Origin: JAITWN01 sp050486285
GTDB lineage: Bacteria; Pseudomonadota; Gammaproteobacteria; SZUA-140
Direction of reading: 5' to 3'
DNA: 60,878 bases
Assembly: GCA_050486285.1 (NCBI GenBank)
Contig: JBJHCZ010000019.1
Span: forward strand, 1 to 60,878
Positions 1-8,119 of the stretch are shown here, in pieces. The stretch's first letter is position 1, and each line of letters begins with the position of its first letter. The position numbers and the translations under genes were made by a program. Under the pieces are notes generated by a model that saw only the letters and a program-made list of their open reading frames with translations, was not told where the DNA came from and did no database searches.

Positions 1-532
1 TCCAGCGCTCCCAAAGCTCTGCTTTTTGTCCCGGCATTAACCCGCGTCGTCCCCTTTGTGCCATTGCATAACCCTCCATAAGCCATCATGATCATACGGA
101 TTGTTGCAATGACCCATTGAATCCACCCCAGCTTAATTTGTCCGCTGATCGCGAGCGTTAGGTTTCTCATCAAACAATACCAGGTAGACGCCTTCGCACC
201 CCGGGCATTTGAGGGAGCCCCGCGGCTGTGTGCCCTTTGGATAACTGGCTGGAAGATGACTTGCTTCAATCCATCGCAGAAGTAAACAACTTGTCAGAGT
301 CTGCTTCCATCGTACCCAGCGCAAAGGGATTTAATCTGAGATGGTTTACTCCGGATAGTGCCTGCGAGGTAAAAGCCGACAGAGTGGTGCCTTCCCGAAG
401 CGCCGTAACATTTATGGAGGCAGAAATTTCCTTCTGAACCTGACGATCCGTTAGGGGCGAATGCGATATTGATACGTTGCGCATCGAGTAATCGATCCCG
501 AAGGTGCTCAAGGGAATGGGGTAAAATGAGCA
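1..532. other. Left-edge stretch without a supportable gene
   Basis: No open frame here has a convincing start, ribosome binding site or recognisable protein motif. The longest plus-strand frame (228-437, 69 codons) has no family signature and ends before the methyltransferase gene. Base composition is less GC-rich than the genes to the right. It could hold degraded coding sequence or the upstream region of a gene outside the window. Confidence 0.4.
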
Positions 533-1177
533 ATGAAACCGCCGTCCAGCACATCCGCTGATCCCGCGCTCATCAGCACGGAAACGATCGCGCATTACGA
601 CGATCACGCCGCCGGATTCTGGGAAGGCACGCGCGACCACGATGTCAGCCAGAACATCGAGGCGCTGCTGCGGCATGTTCGCGGCGCGCCGCCGTTCCGG
701 ATACTCGACTTCGGCTGCGGTCCGGGCCGTGACCTGGCGGCGCTGCGCGCGCTGGGGCACCAGCCGGTCGGGCTCGAGGGCTCCGTGCGCCTTGCCGCGA
801 TGGCGCGCGCGCATAGCGGCTGCGAGGTCTGGCAGCAGGATTTCCTCAAGCTCGATCTTCCCTCCGCTTGCTTCCATGGCATCTTTGCCAATGCCTCGCT
901 GTTTCATGTGCCGCGCCGGGAGCTGCCGCGTGTGCTGGGCGAGATACGCGAGGCGCTGAGGCTCGACGGCGTGCTCTTCGCCTCGAATCCGCGCGGCAAC
1001 AATGAAGAAGGCTGGAATCGGGGGCGCTATGGCGTCTATCACGACCTCGAGTCATGGCGCGCGTTTCTCGCGGCGGCGGGGTTCTCCGAACTGGAGCACT
1101 ACTATCGTCCGCAGGGTCTGCCGATCGCGCAGCAGCCCTGGCTGGCGAGCGTGTGGCGCAAGGGTGATCTCCGCTGA
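533..1177 (+). CDS. Class I SAM-dependent methyltransferase
   Basis: This 214-residue protein is a small cytosolic methyltransferase of the Rossmann-fold type. The SAM-binding motif I is clear (ILDFGCGPGRDLAAL, about residues 57-71), followed by the acidic end of strand 2 (GLEGS) and a motif resembling ANASLFHVPR, where the post-motif II segment of UbiE/Methyltransf_11 proteins lies. No substrate domain is attached, so the acceptor cannot be named. The start at 533 has only a weak purine-rich stretch upstream. It is followed by a 160-base gap and then rnk, which is probably a separate unit. The family assignment is firm; the role is unknown. Confidence 0.85.
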   Translation: MKPPSSTSADPALISTETIAHYDDHAAGFWEGTRDHDVSQNIEALLRHVRGAPPFRILDFGCGPGRDLAALRALGHQPVGLEGSVRLAAMARAHSGCEVWQQDFLKLDLPSACFHGIFANASLFHVPRRELPRVLGEIREALRLDGVLFASNPRGNNEEGWNRGRYGVYHDLESWRAFLAAAGFSELEHYYRPQGLPIAQQPWLASVWRKGDLR

Positions 1178-1337
1178 TCCCGGTTTCGTGGGCTGGACGC
1201 AGGACCACATCGTCGGCGCGCTCTCGCTCGCCGCGCTCGGGGGTTTCCGCTCCGCCTCTTGAGTATCCCGCCAATGCGGCCATAATGACCGATGGGCGGC
1301 GGCATGCGCCGGAAACACGAGAGAACGAGAGCACGAC

Positions 1338-1751
1338 ATGAACGATAAACCACGGATCGTCATTTCCTCCCTGGACGCGGAACGGCTGGAGCGGCTGCTG
1401 GAGTCACTGCCGAAGAATGCCTTTCCCGGACGGGCGGACCTCGAGTCCGAACTGCAGCGCGCAGAGGTCGTCGATCCGAAGGACGTGCCGCCGAATGTGG
1501 TGACGATGAATTCGACGGTGCGTTTCCGCATCGAGTCGTCGGCCGAGGAGTTCAGCCTGACGCTGGTCTACCCGAAGGACGTCGATGCGAAGGGCGGCAC
1601 GATCTCGGTGCTGGCCCCGGTCGGCAGCGCCTTGCTCGGCCTGTCGCAGGGTGACGAGATCGAGTGGCCCGGTCCGGGCGGCAAGTTGTTGAAGGTGCGG
1701 ATCGTCGAAGTCTCGTATCAACCCGAGCGTGCGGGCGAATACCACCGCTGA
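1338..1751 (+). CDS. rnk: Regulator of nucleoside diphosphate kinase (Rnk, GreA/GreB family)
   Basis: The 137-residue product has the two-part layout of Rnk: a short N-terminal helical region (about residues 1-50, shorter than the GreA coiled coil) and a C-terminal GreA/GreB-like FKBP-fold domain (about 55-135). The segment around VVTMNSTVRF and the LVYPKDVD...ISVLAPVGSALLG stretch are typical of that domain. Rnk-type proteins bind RNA polymerase near the secondary channel and affect nucleoside triphosphate pools. The length matches E. coli Rnk (136 residues). It sits just before a YaiI-type gene with only 13 bases between them, so the two are probably cotranscribed. Confidence 0.88.
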   Translation: MNDKPRIVISSLDAERLERLLESLPKNAFPGRADLESELQRAEVVDPKDVPPNVVTMNSTVRFRIESSAEEFSLTLVYPKDVDAKGGTISVLAPVGSALLGLSQGDEIEWPGPGGKLLKVRIVEVSYQPERAGEYHR

Positions 1752-1764
1752 CTATAATGCCGGG

Positions 1765-2226
1765 ATGCATATCTGGGTCGACGCCGACGCCTGTCCGGTC
1801 GTCATCAAGGAGATCCTGTTCCGCGCCGCCGTGCGTGTCGGGCTGCCTTTGACGCTGGTCGCGAACCAGCCGCTGCGCGTACCGCGTTCGCCGTTCATCA
1901 CGCAGTTGCGGGTGGCGTCCGGCTTCGACATCGCCGACAACGAGATCGTCCGTCGTCTGCAGCCCGGCGATCTGGTCATCACCCAGGATATCCCGCTCGC
2001 CGCCGATGTGCTCGCCAAGGGCGGCCGGGCCCTGAGCCCGCGCGGCGAGTTGTTCAGCGACGATACGATTCGCGATCGTCTGGTGATGCGTGACTTTCTC
2101 GATACCCTGCGATCGAGCGGGGTACAGACCGGCGGGCCGCCTGCGCTGAGCCAGGCCGACCGCAAGGCGTTCGCCGACCAGCTCGACCGCCTGCTGGCAG
2201 CCGGGCCGCGCCAGACCCCTGATTGA
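1765..2226 (+). CDS. YaiI/YqxD family protein (UPF0178, DUF188)
   Basis: This 153-residue cytosolic protein belongs to the YaiI/YqxD family. It begins MHIWVDADACPVVIKEIL, the diagnostic start of the family, and has the later motifs ADNEIVRRLQPGDLVITQDIPLA and LSPRGELF. The family has a PIN-like fold with conserved acidic residues (here D6 and D8 among others) and is suspected to be a nuclease or nucleotide-binding protein, but no function is established. The start at 1765 is chosen because the family motif begins at that methionine; an upstream in-frame ATG at 1729 would overlap rnk. The gene lies 13 bases after rnk in the same direction. Confidence 0.87.
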   Translation: MHIWVDADACPVVIKEILFRAAVRVGLPLTLVANQPLRVPRSPFITQLRVASGFDIADNEIVRRLQPGDLVITQDIPLAADVLAKGGRALSPRGELFSDDTIRDRLVMRDFLDTLRSSGVQTGGPPALSQADRKAFADQLDRLLAAGPRQTPD

Positions 2227-2245
2227 CGTCGATGCAGACAGGATC

Positions 2246-2274
2246 TGGACATTTTTGCCGCGTTTTGCTATGTT
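2246..2274 (+). promoter_or_regulatory. Candidate sigma-70 promoter for the 2329 methyltransferase
   Basis: TGGACA (2246-2251) and TATGTT (2269-2274) are separated by exactly 17 bases, giving five of six and four of six consensus matches. The predicted transcription start is about 50 bases before the start codon at 2329, which has AGGGG as a ribosome binding site. Confidence 0.5.
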
Positions 2275-2328
2275 AGACAAAATTTTTCTCAATACAAACC
2301 GACACTTAAGATAATTCAGGGGTTCTCC

Positions 2329-3372
2329 ATGTCTGATTCCCGGGGTGACAGGAAGGGCGGCGAATGGGGTTGGGACCTGCCGGAAGGCATGGACCCGATG
2401 AAGGTCATGCAGGTCGCGTCGGCCTACTGGGACTCCTGCGTCCTGCACGCCGCGAACCGTCTCAACATCTTCAGTATTCTCGATGACCAGAGCAAGGATC
2501 TCGATACGCTGACGCGCGAGACCGGGGCCGACCGCCGCTGTCTCGGCGCGCTGTTGAGCGCGCTGGTGTCGATCGGCTTCCTCGACCGCGACGGCGACGT
2601 GTTCCGCAACAATCCCTTCAGCAAGACCTTCCTCGCCGAGTCGAGCAAGTTCTACCAGGGCGGCATCGTCTACATGTTCGAAAACTGGTATGAGGCCTGG
2701 GGCGGGCTCTACGATGTCGTCAAGACCGGCAAGCCCTCGGCGCTGATGCACCAGGCGTATTCCGATGAAGAGACGCGCAATTACATGATGGGCATGCACA
2801 ACCGCGCGCTATCGCAGTCGGATGTGCTGACCTCGATGTTCGATCTGACCGGCAAGAAACAGTTGATGGACGTCGGCTGCGGCCCGGCGACCTTCGCGGT
2901 GAAGTTCTGCGAGCGCTATCCGGGGCTCAATGCCGTGGCGATGGACCGCGAGCAGACCCTGAAGATCGCGAAGGAGATCGTCGACATGTACAACATGCAC
3001 GATCGCGTGAAGCTGCTGCCGGGCGACTACAACAGCGACAGTCTCGGCAAGGGTAACGACGCGATGCTGCTGTCGTCGATGACCAACCAGGAGTCGCCGG
3101 AGAATCTGAAGAAGCTGCTCAGGAAGTGCTATGACTCGATGAACAGGGACGGCGTCATCATGATCCAGGAGCAGTTGCTGTGGGGCGACAAGAAGGGTCC
3201 CAAGCTCGCCGCGCTGATCGGTGTCAATCAGATCATCAATACCGTCGGCGGCTCGTCGTACTCGACGACCGAGATGGAGGATATCCTGCGCGAAATCGGC
3301 TTCACCGACATCAAGTCGGAGCAGATGGCGCCGCCGAGTCCGTTCATCATGGTGAGCGGATACAAACGCTGA
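2329..3372 (+). CDS. O-methyltransferase-like protein with N-terminal winged-helix dimerisation domain
   Basis: The 347-residue protein has the two-domain build of plant/bacterial small-molecule O-methyltransferases (acetylserotonin/BchU-like). Residues about 20-110 form a winged-helix dimerisation domain (AYWDSCVLHAANRLNIFSIL ... LDTLTRETGADRRCLGALLSALVSIGFL). Residues about 165-345 form a SAM-binding domain with motif I LMDVGCGPATFAVKFCERYP and a later region INTVGGSSYSTTEMEDILREIGF. It appears to be a single-gene unit, with its own promoter at 2246-2274 and a strong terminator at 3406-3442. The substrate is not evident; the usual catalytic histidine of plant enzymes is not obvious, so a non-catecholic or unusual acceptor is possible. 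Confidence 0.8.
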   Translation: MSDSRGDRKGGEWGWDLPEGMDPMKVMQVASAYWDSCVLHAANRLNIFSILDDQSKDLDTLTRETGADRRCLGALLSALVSIGFLDRDGDVFRNNPFSKTFLAESSKFYQGGIVYMFENWYEAWGGLYDVVKTGKPSALMHQAYSDEETRNYMMGMHNRALSQSDVLTSMFDLTGKKQLMDVGCGPATFAVKFCERYPGLNAVAMDREQTLKIAKEIVDMYNMHDRVKLLPGDYNSDSLGKGNDAMLLSSMTNQESPENLKKLLRKCYDSMNRDGVIMIQEQLLWGDKKGPKLAALIGVNQIINTVGGSSYSTTEMEDILREIGFTDIKSEQMAPPSPFIMVSGYKR

Positions 3373-3405
3373 GGCGCGGTCAAGGCACGGGCCATCCCGT
3401 CATCG

Positions 3406-3442
3406 AAAAGACCCGGCAGGGCGTTGCCCTGCCGGGTCTTTT
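3406..3442 (+). terminator. Rho-independent terminator after the methyltransferase
   Basis: A perfect 16-base-pair stem (3406-3421 with 3427-3442) encloses a 5-base loop CGTTG. The stem starts with AAAAG and ends with CTTTT, so it could work on both strands. It separates the methyltransferase unit from the VIT gene. Confidence 0.88.
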
Positions 3443-3533
3443 CATTTCCGGCGTCTGCGCACAGGCAAGACACGGCAGCGGTCCGTGATCATGGCGTGAT
3501 ATTCTTGGTTGACCCACCGGCCAGGAACCTGAC

Positions 3534-4226
3534 ATGCGCAGACATCTCGAGCGCCACTATGCCTCCCGCATCGGCTGGTTGCGGGCAGCGGTCCTCGGCG
3601 CAAACGACGGTATCGTATCAACAGCAAGCCTGCTGGTCGGCGTCGCCGCGGCGGGCGGAACGCGCAGCGCGGTGCTGATCGCCGGAGTCGCCGGGCTCGT
3701 CGCCGGTGCGATGTCGATGGCGGCGGGTGAGTACGTGTCGGTCAGCTCGCAGGCGGACACCGAAAAGGCAGACCTCGAACGCGAACGCCGGGAACTCGAG
3801 ACCGACAGCGCCCGCGAGCGTGAGGAGCTGGCGATGATCTATCAGGGCCGCGGACTCGATCCGGCTCTCGCGCGCCAGGTGGCTGAACAGCTGATGGCAC
3901 ATGATGCGCTCGGCGCGCATGCGCGTGACGAGCTCGGGCTGTCCGAGGTGCTGACCGCGCGCCCGCTGCAGGCGGCGCTCGCGTCGGCGGCAAGCTTTTC
4001 GGCCGGTGCCGTGGTGCCGGTGTTCGTCGCCTGGGTGGCGCCTGCCTCGATGATCGTGCCGACGATCGTGATCGCATCGCTGGTATTGCTGGCGATCCTC
4101 GGCGGACTCGCCGCGCGCGCGGGTGGTGCTGTCATCGCGATTGGCGTGGGCCGGGTCATGTTCTGGGGTGCGCTCGCGATGGCGGCGACTGCGGTCGTCG
4201 GTTCACTGTTCGGTACCGTCCTCTGA
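3534..4226 (+). CDS. VIT1/CCC1 family metal transporter
   Basis: This 230-residue inner-membrane protein belongs to the vacuolar iron transporter (VIT1/CCC1) family. The N-terminal family signature is present (HYASRIGWLRAAVLGANDGIVS, near residues 8-29), followed by two hydrophobic segments containing GAMSMAAGEYVSVSSQ. A charged cytosolic domain rich in Glu and Arg follows (about 75-135), where the metal-binding residues of the family lie, then three C-terminal membrane helices. Family members export Fe2+ or Mn2+ in exchange for protons. The gene ends one base before the start of the serine hydrolase, which suggests cotranscription, although no functional link between the two is obvious. Confidence 0.88.
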   Translation: MRRHLERHYASRIGWLRAAVLGANDGIVSTASLLVGVAAAGGTRSAVLIAGVAGLVAGAMSMAAGEYVSVSSQADTEKADLERERRELETDSAREREELAMIYQGRGLDPALARQVAEQLMAHDALGAHARDELGLSEVLTARPLQAALASAASFSAGAVVPVFVAWVAPASMIVPTIVIASLVLLAILGGLAARAGGAVIAIGVGRVMFWGALAMAATAVVGSLFGTVL

Positions 4227-4227
4227 G

Positions 4228-5367
4228 ATGACGCGAGGCGATCGCCTGCAGCAGGTGCTGCAAGCGCTGTCCGCGCGATCGCCGTTGCGCCACGCGCTGA
4301 TCGCGGTGGAGAGCGGCGACCGCGCCTTTCGCTGGTCAGGCGCTGCAGGCATCACCGCGCCCGGCGGTCCTCCTGTTCAGCCGGACACGCCATTCTTCAT
4401 TGCCAGCATCGACAAGCTGTTCAACGCGGTGATCGCGCTGCGACTCCGGGAGGCGGGCCAACTCGATATCGACAGGCCGCTCTCGGACTGGCTGCCCGGC
4501 GAGCTGATCGACGGCCTCCATCGCTGGCAGGGCGTCGATCATTCGAGGCGAATCACTGTCCGGCATCTATTGAGTCACACCTCCGGACTGCCGGACTGGC
4601 TCGAGGACATGCCGGCAGAGGGCCGGACCTTCATCGACCGGATCCTTGCAGAGGGTGACCGGGCGGTCGGGATCGGCGAGATCACGGCCCATGTGCGTGA
4701 CCGCCTGCGCCCGCATTTTCCGCCACAGGAGCCACTGTCCCCCCGCTCCCGGGTCCGCTATTCCGATACCAATTTCGTGCTGCTCGCGGCAGTGATCGAG
4801 CAGGTGACAGGCGAGCCGTTGCCTCGCGTGCACCAGAGACACATCATCGGGCCGCTGGGCCTGCGCCATACCTGGTTTCCCGGACACAGCGAACCGCTCG
4901 AACCGGTGCCGATGCCGGCGGGGCTTCACTGGCAGGGCAAGGTGCTGTCGTTGCCGCAGCTGATCACCGCAATTTGCGGCATATACAGCACCACCGGAGA
5001 TCTGATCACGTTCCTGCGCGCGTTGCAGCAGGGGCGCTTGTTCAGCGGTCCGGCGGCGTGGCGCGACATGCAGGCGTACTGGCACCGGTTCGGCATGCCG
5101 AGCGACCGCGCCGCACTGCGTCAACCGGGTTGGCCGATCGAGTACGGCCTCGGCCTGATGCGCTTTCGCATGCCGCGGCTGCTGACGCCGTTCAGCCCGG
5201 TCCCCGCGGTGATCGGACACTCGGGGTCGACCGGTTGCTGGCTGTTCTGCTGCGAGGAATGGGACCTGCTGGTGGCCGGCAGCGTGGACGAGGTCACTGC
5301 CGGCGCGGTACCGTACAGGTTGATGCCGAGTCTCCTCCGCGCCGCGCGGGCGGAGCGGCTCATGTAA
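4228..5367 (+). CDS. Serine hydrolase of the beta-lactamase/class C PBP-like family
   Basis: A 379-residue protein with the serine beta-lactamase-like fold. The SxxK motif is at residues 60-63 (SIDK), the YxN-type tyrosine motif begins at Tyr178 (YSDTNF), and a C-terminal HSG triad lies in GHSGSTGCW. The HTSGLPDWL segment is typical of the EstB/D-aminopeptidase group (COG1680). No signal peptide is visible, which argues for a cytosolic esterase or peptidase rather than a cell-wall enzyme. The ATG at 4228 is chosen because it follows the VIT stop by one base; upstream in-frame codons lie inside the VIT gene. The substrate cannot be predicted. Confidence 0.85.
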   Translation: MTRGDRLQQVLQALSARSPLRHALIAVESGDRAFRWSGAAGITAPGGPPVQPDTPFFIASIDKLFNAVIALRLREAGQLDIDRPLSDWLPGELIDGLHRWQGVDHSRRITVRHLLSHTSGLPDWLEDMPAEGRTFIDRILAEGDRAVGIGEITAHVRDRLRPHFPPQEPLSPRSRVRYSDTNFVLLAAVIEQVTGEPLPRVHQRHIIGPLGLRHTWFPGHSEPLEPVPMPAGLHWQGKVLSLPQLITAICGIYSTTGDLITFLRALQQGRLFSGPAAWRDMQAYWHRFGMPSDRAALRQPGWPIEYGLGLMRFRMPRLLTPFSPVPAVIGHSGSTGCWLFCCEEWDLLVAGSVDEVTAGAVPYRLMPSLLRAARAERLM

Positions 5368-5391
5368 TTGCGATGTTGCCAGGGAGCGCCC

Positions 5392-5772
5392 ATGAACAAC
5401 TGGTTCCACGATATCGTCCATGTGCTCGTCAACCTGCTCGAGGCCGTCGGTATCGTGGTGATCCTCGGCGGCTTCATGATCGCCACCGTGGTGTGGCTGA
5501 TGCACCTGCGGGAACGGTCGACACACGAGGCCTACATCGATTACCGCCGCCGCAGTGTGCGCGGTCTGATCCTCGGGCTCGAATTCCTGGTCGCCGCAGA
5601 CATCATCAAGACCGTCGCGATCGACTACACGATGAGCAGCGTGCTGATGCTCGGCGTGATCATCCTGATCCGCACCTTCCTGGTATTCGCATTGCATCTC
5701 GAGATCGAGGGCCGCTTTCCGTGGAGCAGCGATGATGGCGGCGACAAGCGCGACCGACCATCGTCCGACTGA
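5392..5772 (+). CDS. DUF1622 family small membrane protein
   Basis: The 126-residue product has three predicted membrane segments (about residues 12-34, 58-80 and 85-105) and the DUF1622 features RRRSVRGLILGLEFLVAADIIKT and MLGVIILIRTFL. Members are widespread inner-membrane proteins without an established function. The start at 5392 has a good GGGAG ribosome binding site; an in-frame ATG at 5368 lies immediately after the preceding stop and lacks one. The C-terminus is short, charged and cytosolic. Confidence 0.8.
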   Translation: MNNWFHDIVHVLVNLLEAVGIVVILGGFMIATVVWLMHLRERSTHEAYIDYRRRSVRGLILGLEFLVAADIIKTVAIDYTMSSVLMLGVIILIRTFLVFALHLEIEGRFPWSSDDGGDKRDRPSSD

Positions 5773-5851
5773 CACGCGGGTGATCTGCGGGTGAATGCCG
5801 CCCGGAGAGTGAACCTGTTTGACTTCGGCCTTCCCCGGCGTTTATTTGATA

Positions 5852-5881
5852 TTGCGGAATGAACCGATACGCTTCTATACT
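5852..5881 (+). promoter_or_regulatory. Weak candidate promoter for the 5992 gene
   Basis: TTGCGG (5852-5857) and TATACT (5876-5881) lie 18 bases apart inside the 219-base gap between two genes. The -10 box is good and the -35 box moderate. A start near 5888 would give a leader of about 100 bases. Confidence 0.35.
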
Positions 5882-5991
5882 CGACCGCTCTGCCGGTCAC
5901 CGCTGCGGGAGGATTCCTGAGCGAACCGGTCAACTATATCGCCGGTAGTGATACAGACGGCGTCTGTCCTGCCAAGGGAAATGGAGGGCGT

Positions 5992-6672
5992 ATGGCGTTT
6001 CAGACCTACCGCGATCTCGAGCCGCTGGTCCTTTACCGTGAAGACCTCGACGAACTCGAGCAGCTGTTGCGCAAGGAAGTGTTGTGTCCGGCCTGCGACT
6101 TCTACATCCATGCGAAGGTCGCCGGCCATGAACTCTCCGCGAAACCTTTCACATCGTTTTCCGAGATCCATGAAGCCGGGTTTCCCGCGCATATCGACCA
6201 GCTCGATTTGACGGTTCGGCGCGTCGACCCCGGAGACGTCGTCGTCAAGTCGATCCGCCTCGTTCTCCACAAGGGCGACGGCGACGTCCGCGTCTACAGC
6301 GACACCGATGAGGAATGGGTGAAGCGCACGAGCCGCGAGCTGTACGCCTTCTTCGAGGGCAAGCGTCCGTGGTATGCGCTGATCACGCGCGCGCTCGGTC
6401 CGATCTTCAATGTCAGCATGCTGCTGTCGCTGCTGTTGACGGTGCCGACGCTGATCTCCGGCAAGCGCTGGATGCTGATCTTCGCGGTGATGCTGTTTTC
6501 CTACGGCCTGATAGTCCTGGTGCTGGGACTGAAGCGTGTGATTTTCCCCTACGCGCGAATTGCGCTCTATCCGGCGGCGGCCGACCAGCGGCCGAATTAT
6601 GAGCTTTACGCCTCGGCGGGATGGGCTGCGGTGCTGGTGATCTGCGCGGCCCTGAGTCTGTTGCTGATGTGA
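5992..6672 (+). CDS. Uncharacterised protein with cytosolic domain and three membrane helices
   Basis: I do not recognise this 226-residue protein. Residues 1-120 are hydrophilic and include an LCPACDFY stretch (a CxxC pair near residue 33) and a repeated theme of charged beta-strand-like sequence. Residues about 130-225 contain three hydrophobic segments (NVSMLLSLLLTVPTLI, MLIFAVMLFSYGLIVLVLGL, and the C-terminal AAVLVICAALSLLLM). The CxxC could bind a metal or be redox active, but it stands alone. A GGAGG-like ribosome binding site lies just before 5992. The FNT channel gene follows after 30 bases in the same direction, so the two may be cotranscribed. Confidence 0.65.
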   Translation: MAFQTYRDLEPLVLYREDLDELEQLLRKEVLCPACDFYIHAKVAGHELSAKPFTSFSEIHEAGFPAHIDQLDLTVRRVDPGDVVVKSIRLVLHKGDGDVRVYSDTDEEWVKRTSRELYAFFEGKRPWYALITRALGPIFNVSMLLSLLLTVPTLISGKRWMLIFAVMLFSYGLIVLVLGLKRVIFPYARIALYPAAADQRPNYELYASAGWAAVLVICAALSLLLM

Positions 6673-6702
6673 CCGCCTGCGTACCCGCCGAAGCGAACCC
6701 GC

Positions 6703-7575
6703 ATGTCCGCGCAGAATCCTGAGCAGCCTCCGGAACCTTCCCGGGACAGTGGTCAGTCGCCGGCGCAGGGCGAAGGCGGCTCGCCCGAGCTGTTTCGTCT
6801 CGCCGTCGAGAACGGCGTCATCCGTCTCAATCGGGCATGGCTCGAGATGGGCACTTCCGGCTTCATTGCCGGCATGAACGTGACCTTCGGCGCGCTCGCC
6901 GCCGGCGGGGTTGCCGGCGCAGTAGTGTCCTATCTGGGAGAGGAGGCTTCGCTGCTCGCGCGCGTGGCCGGCGCGATGGCCTTTCCGATCGGCTTCATCT
7001 TCGTGGTCATCGGCAGGAGCGAACTGTTCACCGAGAACTTTCTGGTGCCGACCGCGGCGGTGATCGCGAAGCGCGAACGCGCCCGGCGACTGTTGAAGCT
7101 CTGGGTGTGTACCCTGGTCGGCAACTTCATCGGCGCGATCACGGTCGCGAAGATCCTCTCGCTCGAGTATTACCACGGCGTGCCGTCAGTCGATACCGTC
7201 AACCACATCCATCATGTCGCGGAGTTCCTGACGCTGGAGCGCGACTGGGATGCATCGTTCATGTCGGCGGTGTTCGCCGGCTGGCTGATCACGCTGATGA
7301 CCTGGCTGCTGCTGTCGGCGCGCGATGTGATCTCGCGCATCGCGATCATCTGGTGCGTCGGCTTCATGATCAACATGAACAAGTTCAATCATGTGATCGT
7401 CAACTCCGCGGAGATCCTGCTGGCGATCTTTACCGGCAACGAGTCGATCACCTACAGCGCATGGATCTTCAACAACTTCATCCCGACCCTCCTCGGCAAC
7501 ATGCTCGGTGGTCTGGTATTCGTGACCCTGCTCGAATACATCAAGGTGATGCGCGCGCCGACACGGTGGCACTAG
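6703..7575 (+). CDS. Formate/nitrite transporter (FNT) family channel
   Basis: A 290-residue inner-membrane protein of the FNT family (FocA/NirC/YfdC-like). Hydrophobic segments are spread from about residue 50 to 280. The family signatures are visible as GMNVTFGALAAGG near the first helix, GRSELFTENFLVP in the third-helix region, and NFIPTLLGNMLGGLVF in the last. The hydrophilic N-terminus (PEQPPEPSRDSGQSP) is longer than in FocA and resembles the YfdC subgroup, whose substrate is not known. These channels pass small monovalent anions such as formate, nitrite or hydrosulfide. The 3-prime end overlaps the convergent cytochrome gene by 4 bases. Confidence 0.88.
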   Translation: MSAQNPEQPPEPSRDSGQSPAQGEGGSPELFRLAVENGVIRLNRAWLEMGTSGFIAGMNVTFGALAAGGVAGAVVSYLGEEASLLARVAGAMAFPIGFIFVVIGRSELFTENFLVPTAAVIAKRERARRLLKLWVCTLVGNFIGAITVAKILSLEYYHGVPSVDTVNHIHHVAEFLTLERDWDASFMSAVFAGWLITLMTWLLLSARDVISRIAIIWCVGFMINMNKFNHVIVNSAEILLAIFTGNESITYSAWIFNNFIPTLLGNMLGGLVFVTLLEYIKVMRAPTRWH

Positions 7576-7892
7576 TCGATGCTGTCGCCGAGGCTCTCGA
7601 ACCACGCCGCCAGGTCGGCGATGTCCTCGTCGCTGAGACGACGGGTGACGTCGCGCATCGGTGTGCTGCGGCGTTCGCCGCTGCGGAAGCGATACATTTG
7701 CTCGATGAAATGTTCGGCGGGCAGGCCGGCGAGCGGCGGTACGCGCGGGTTGGTGCTGATGCCGCCCGTGCCGTGACAGCGGACGCAGGTCTGCGCCTTG
7801 CGCTCACCGGCCGAGACGTCACCGGACGCGAGCGCGCCGCCCGGTACCGGGAGCAGGATCACCAACAGCAGGAGGAGGAGACTTTTAGGCAT
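7572..7892 (-). CDS. Small periplasmic class I c-type cytochrome
   Basis: This 106-residue protein has an N-terminal signal peptide (about residues 1-22, ending ALA) and a single haem c attachment motif CVRCH (about residues 36-40). A likely distal methionine lies in STPMRDV, and the C-terminal helix ADLAAWFESL is typical of cytochrome c. A monohaem electron carrier in the periplasm is the clear reading. Its redox partner is not encoded nearby. It is transcribed away from the marR gene across an AT-rich gap. Confidence 0.85.
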   Translation of the reverse strand: MPKSLLLLLLVILLPVPGGALASGDVSAGERKAQTCVRCHGTGGISTNPRVPPLAGLPAEHFIEQMYRFRSGERRSTPMRDVTRRLSDEDIADLAAWFESLGDSID

Positions 7893-8008
7893 CGCGGACA
7901 GATTGGCTCGACTCGGGCGACCGGGTCAAGCAGGTGGATCGGGTCTGTGTTATAAGTGGCTGTATTATTGTTAATAATTTATAATTTTCGCATAACCATC
8001 CAGTGCAA

Positions 8009-8032
8009 TATAATGGTGCTATAGAAATAGCA
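8009..8032 (+). promoter_or_regulatory. -10 box and palindromic operator upstream of the MarR gene
   Basis: A perfect TATAAT (8009-8014) is followed at 8017-8032 by a perfect 16-base palindrome, TGCTAT-agaa-ATAGCA. A site this close to the -10 box would block transcription if bound. MarR regulators usually bind such 16-20-base palindromes and repress their own genes. The surrounding 7950-8060 stretch is strikingly AT-rich. The -35 box is weak. Confidence 0.5.
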
Positions 8033-8119
8033 TATATATACATAAATGATTTCTGTTGATTTGTTTTGAGCCAGTGAGGATTATTTTGCTATCGGGTCTG
8101 TCTCAGGAGGGACGCCGTC

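Noticed and set aside
517..532. GGTAAAAT near the first methyltransferase as a -10 box
   Set aside because: It lies only 6 bases before the start codon and lacks a -35 box.
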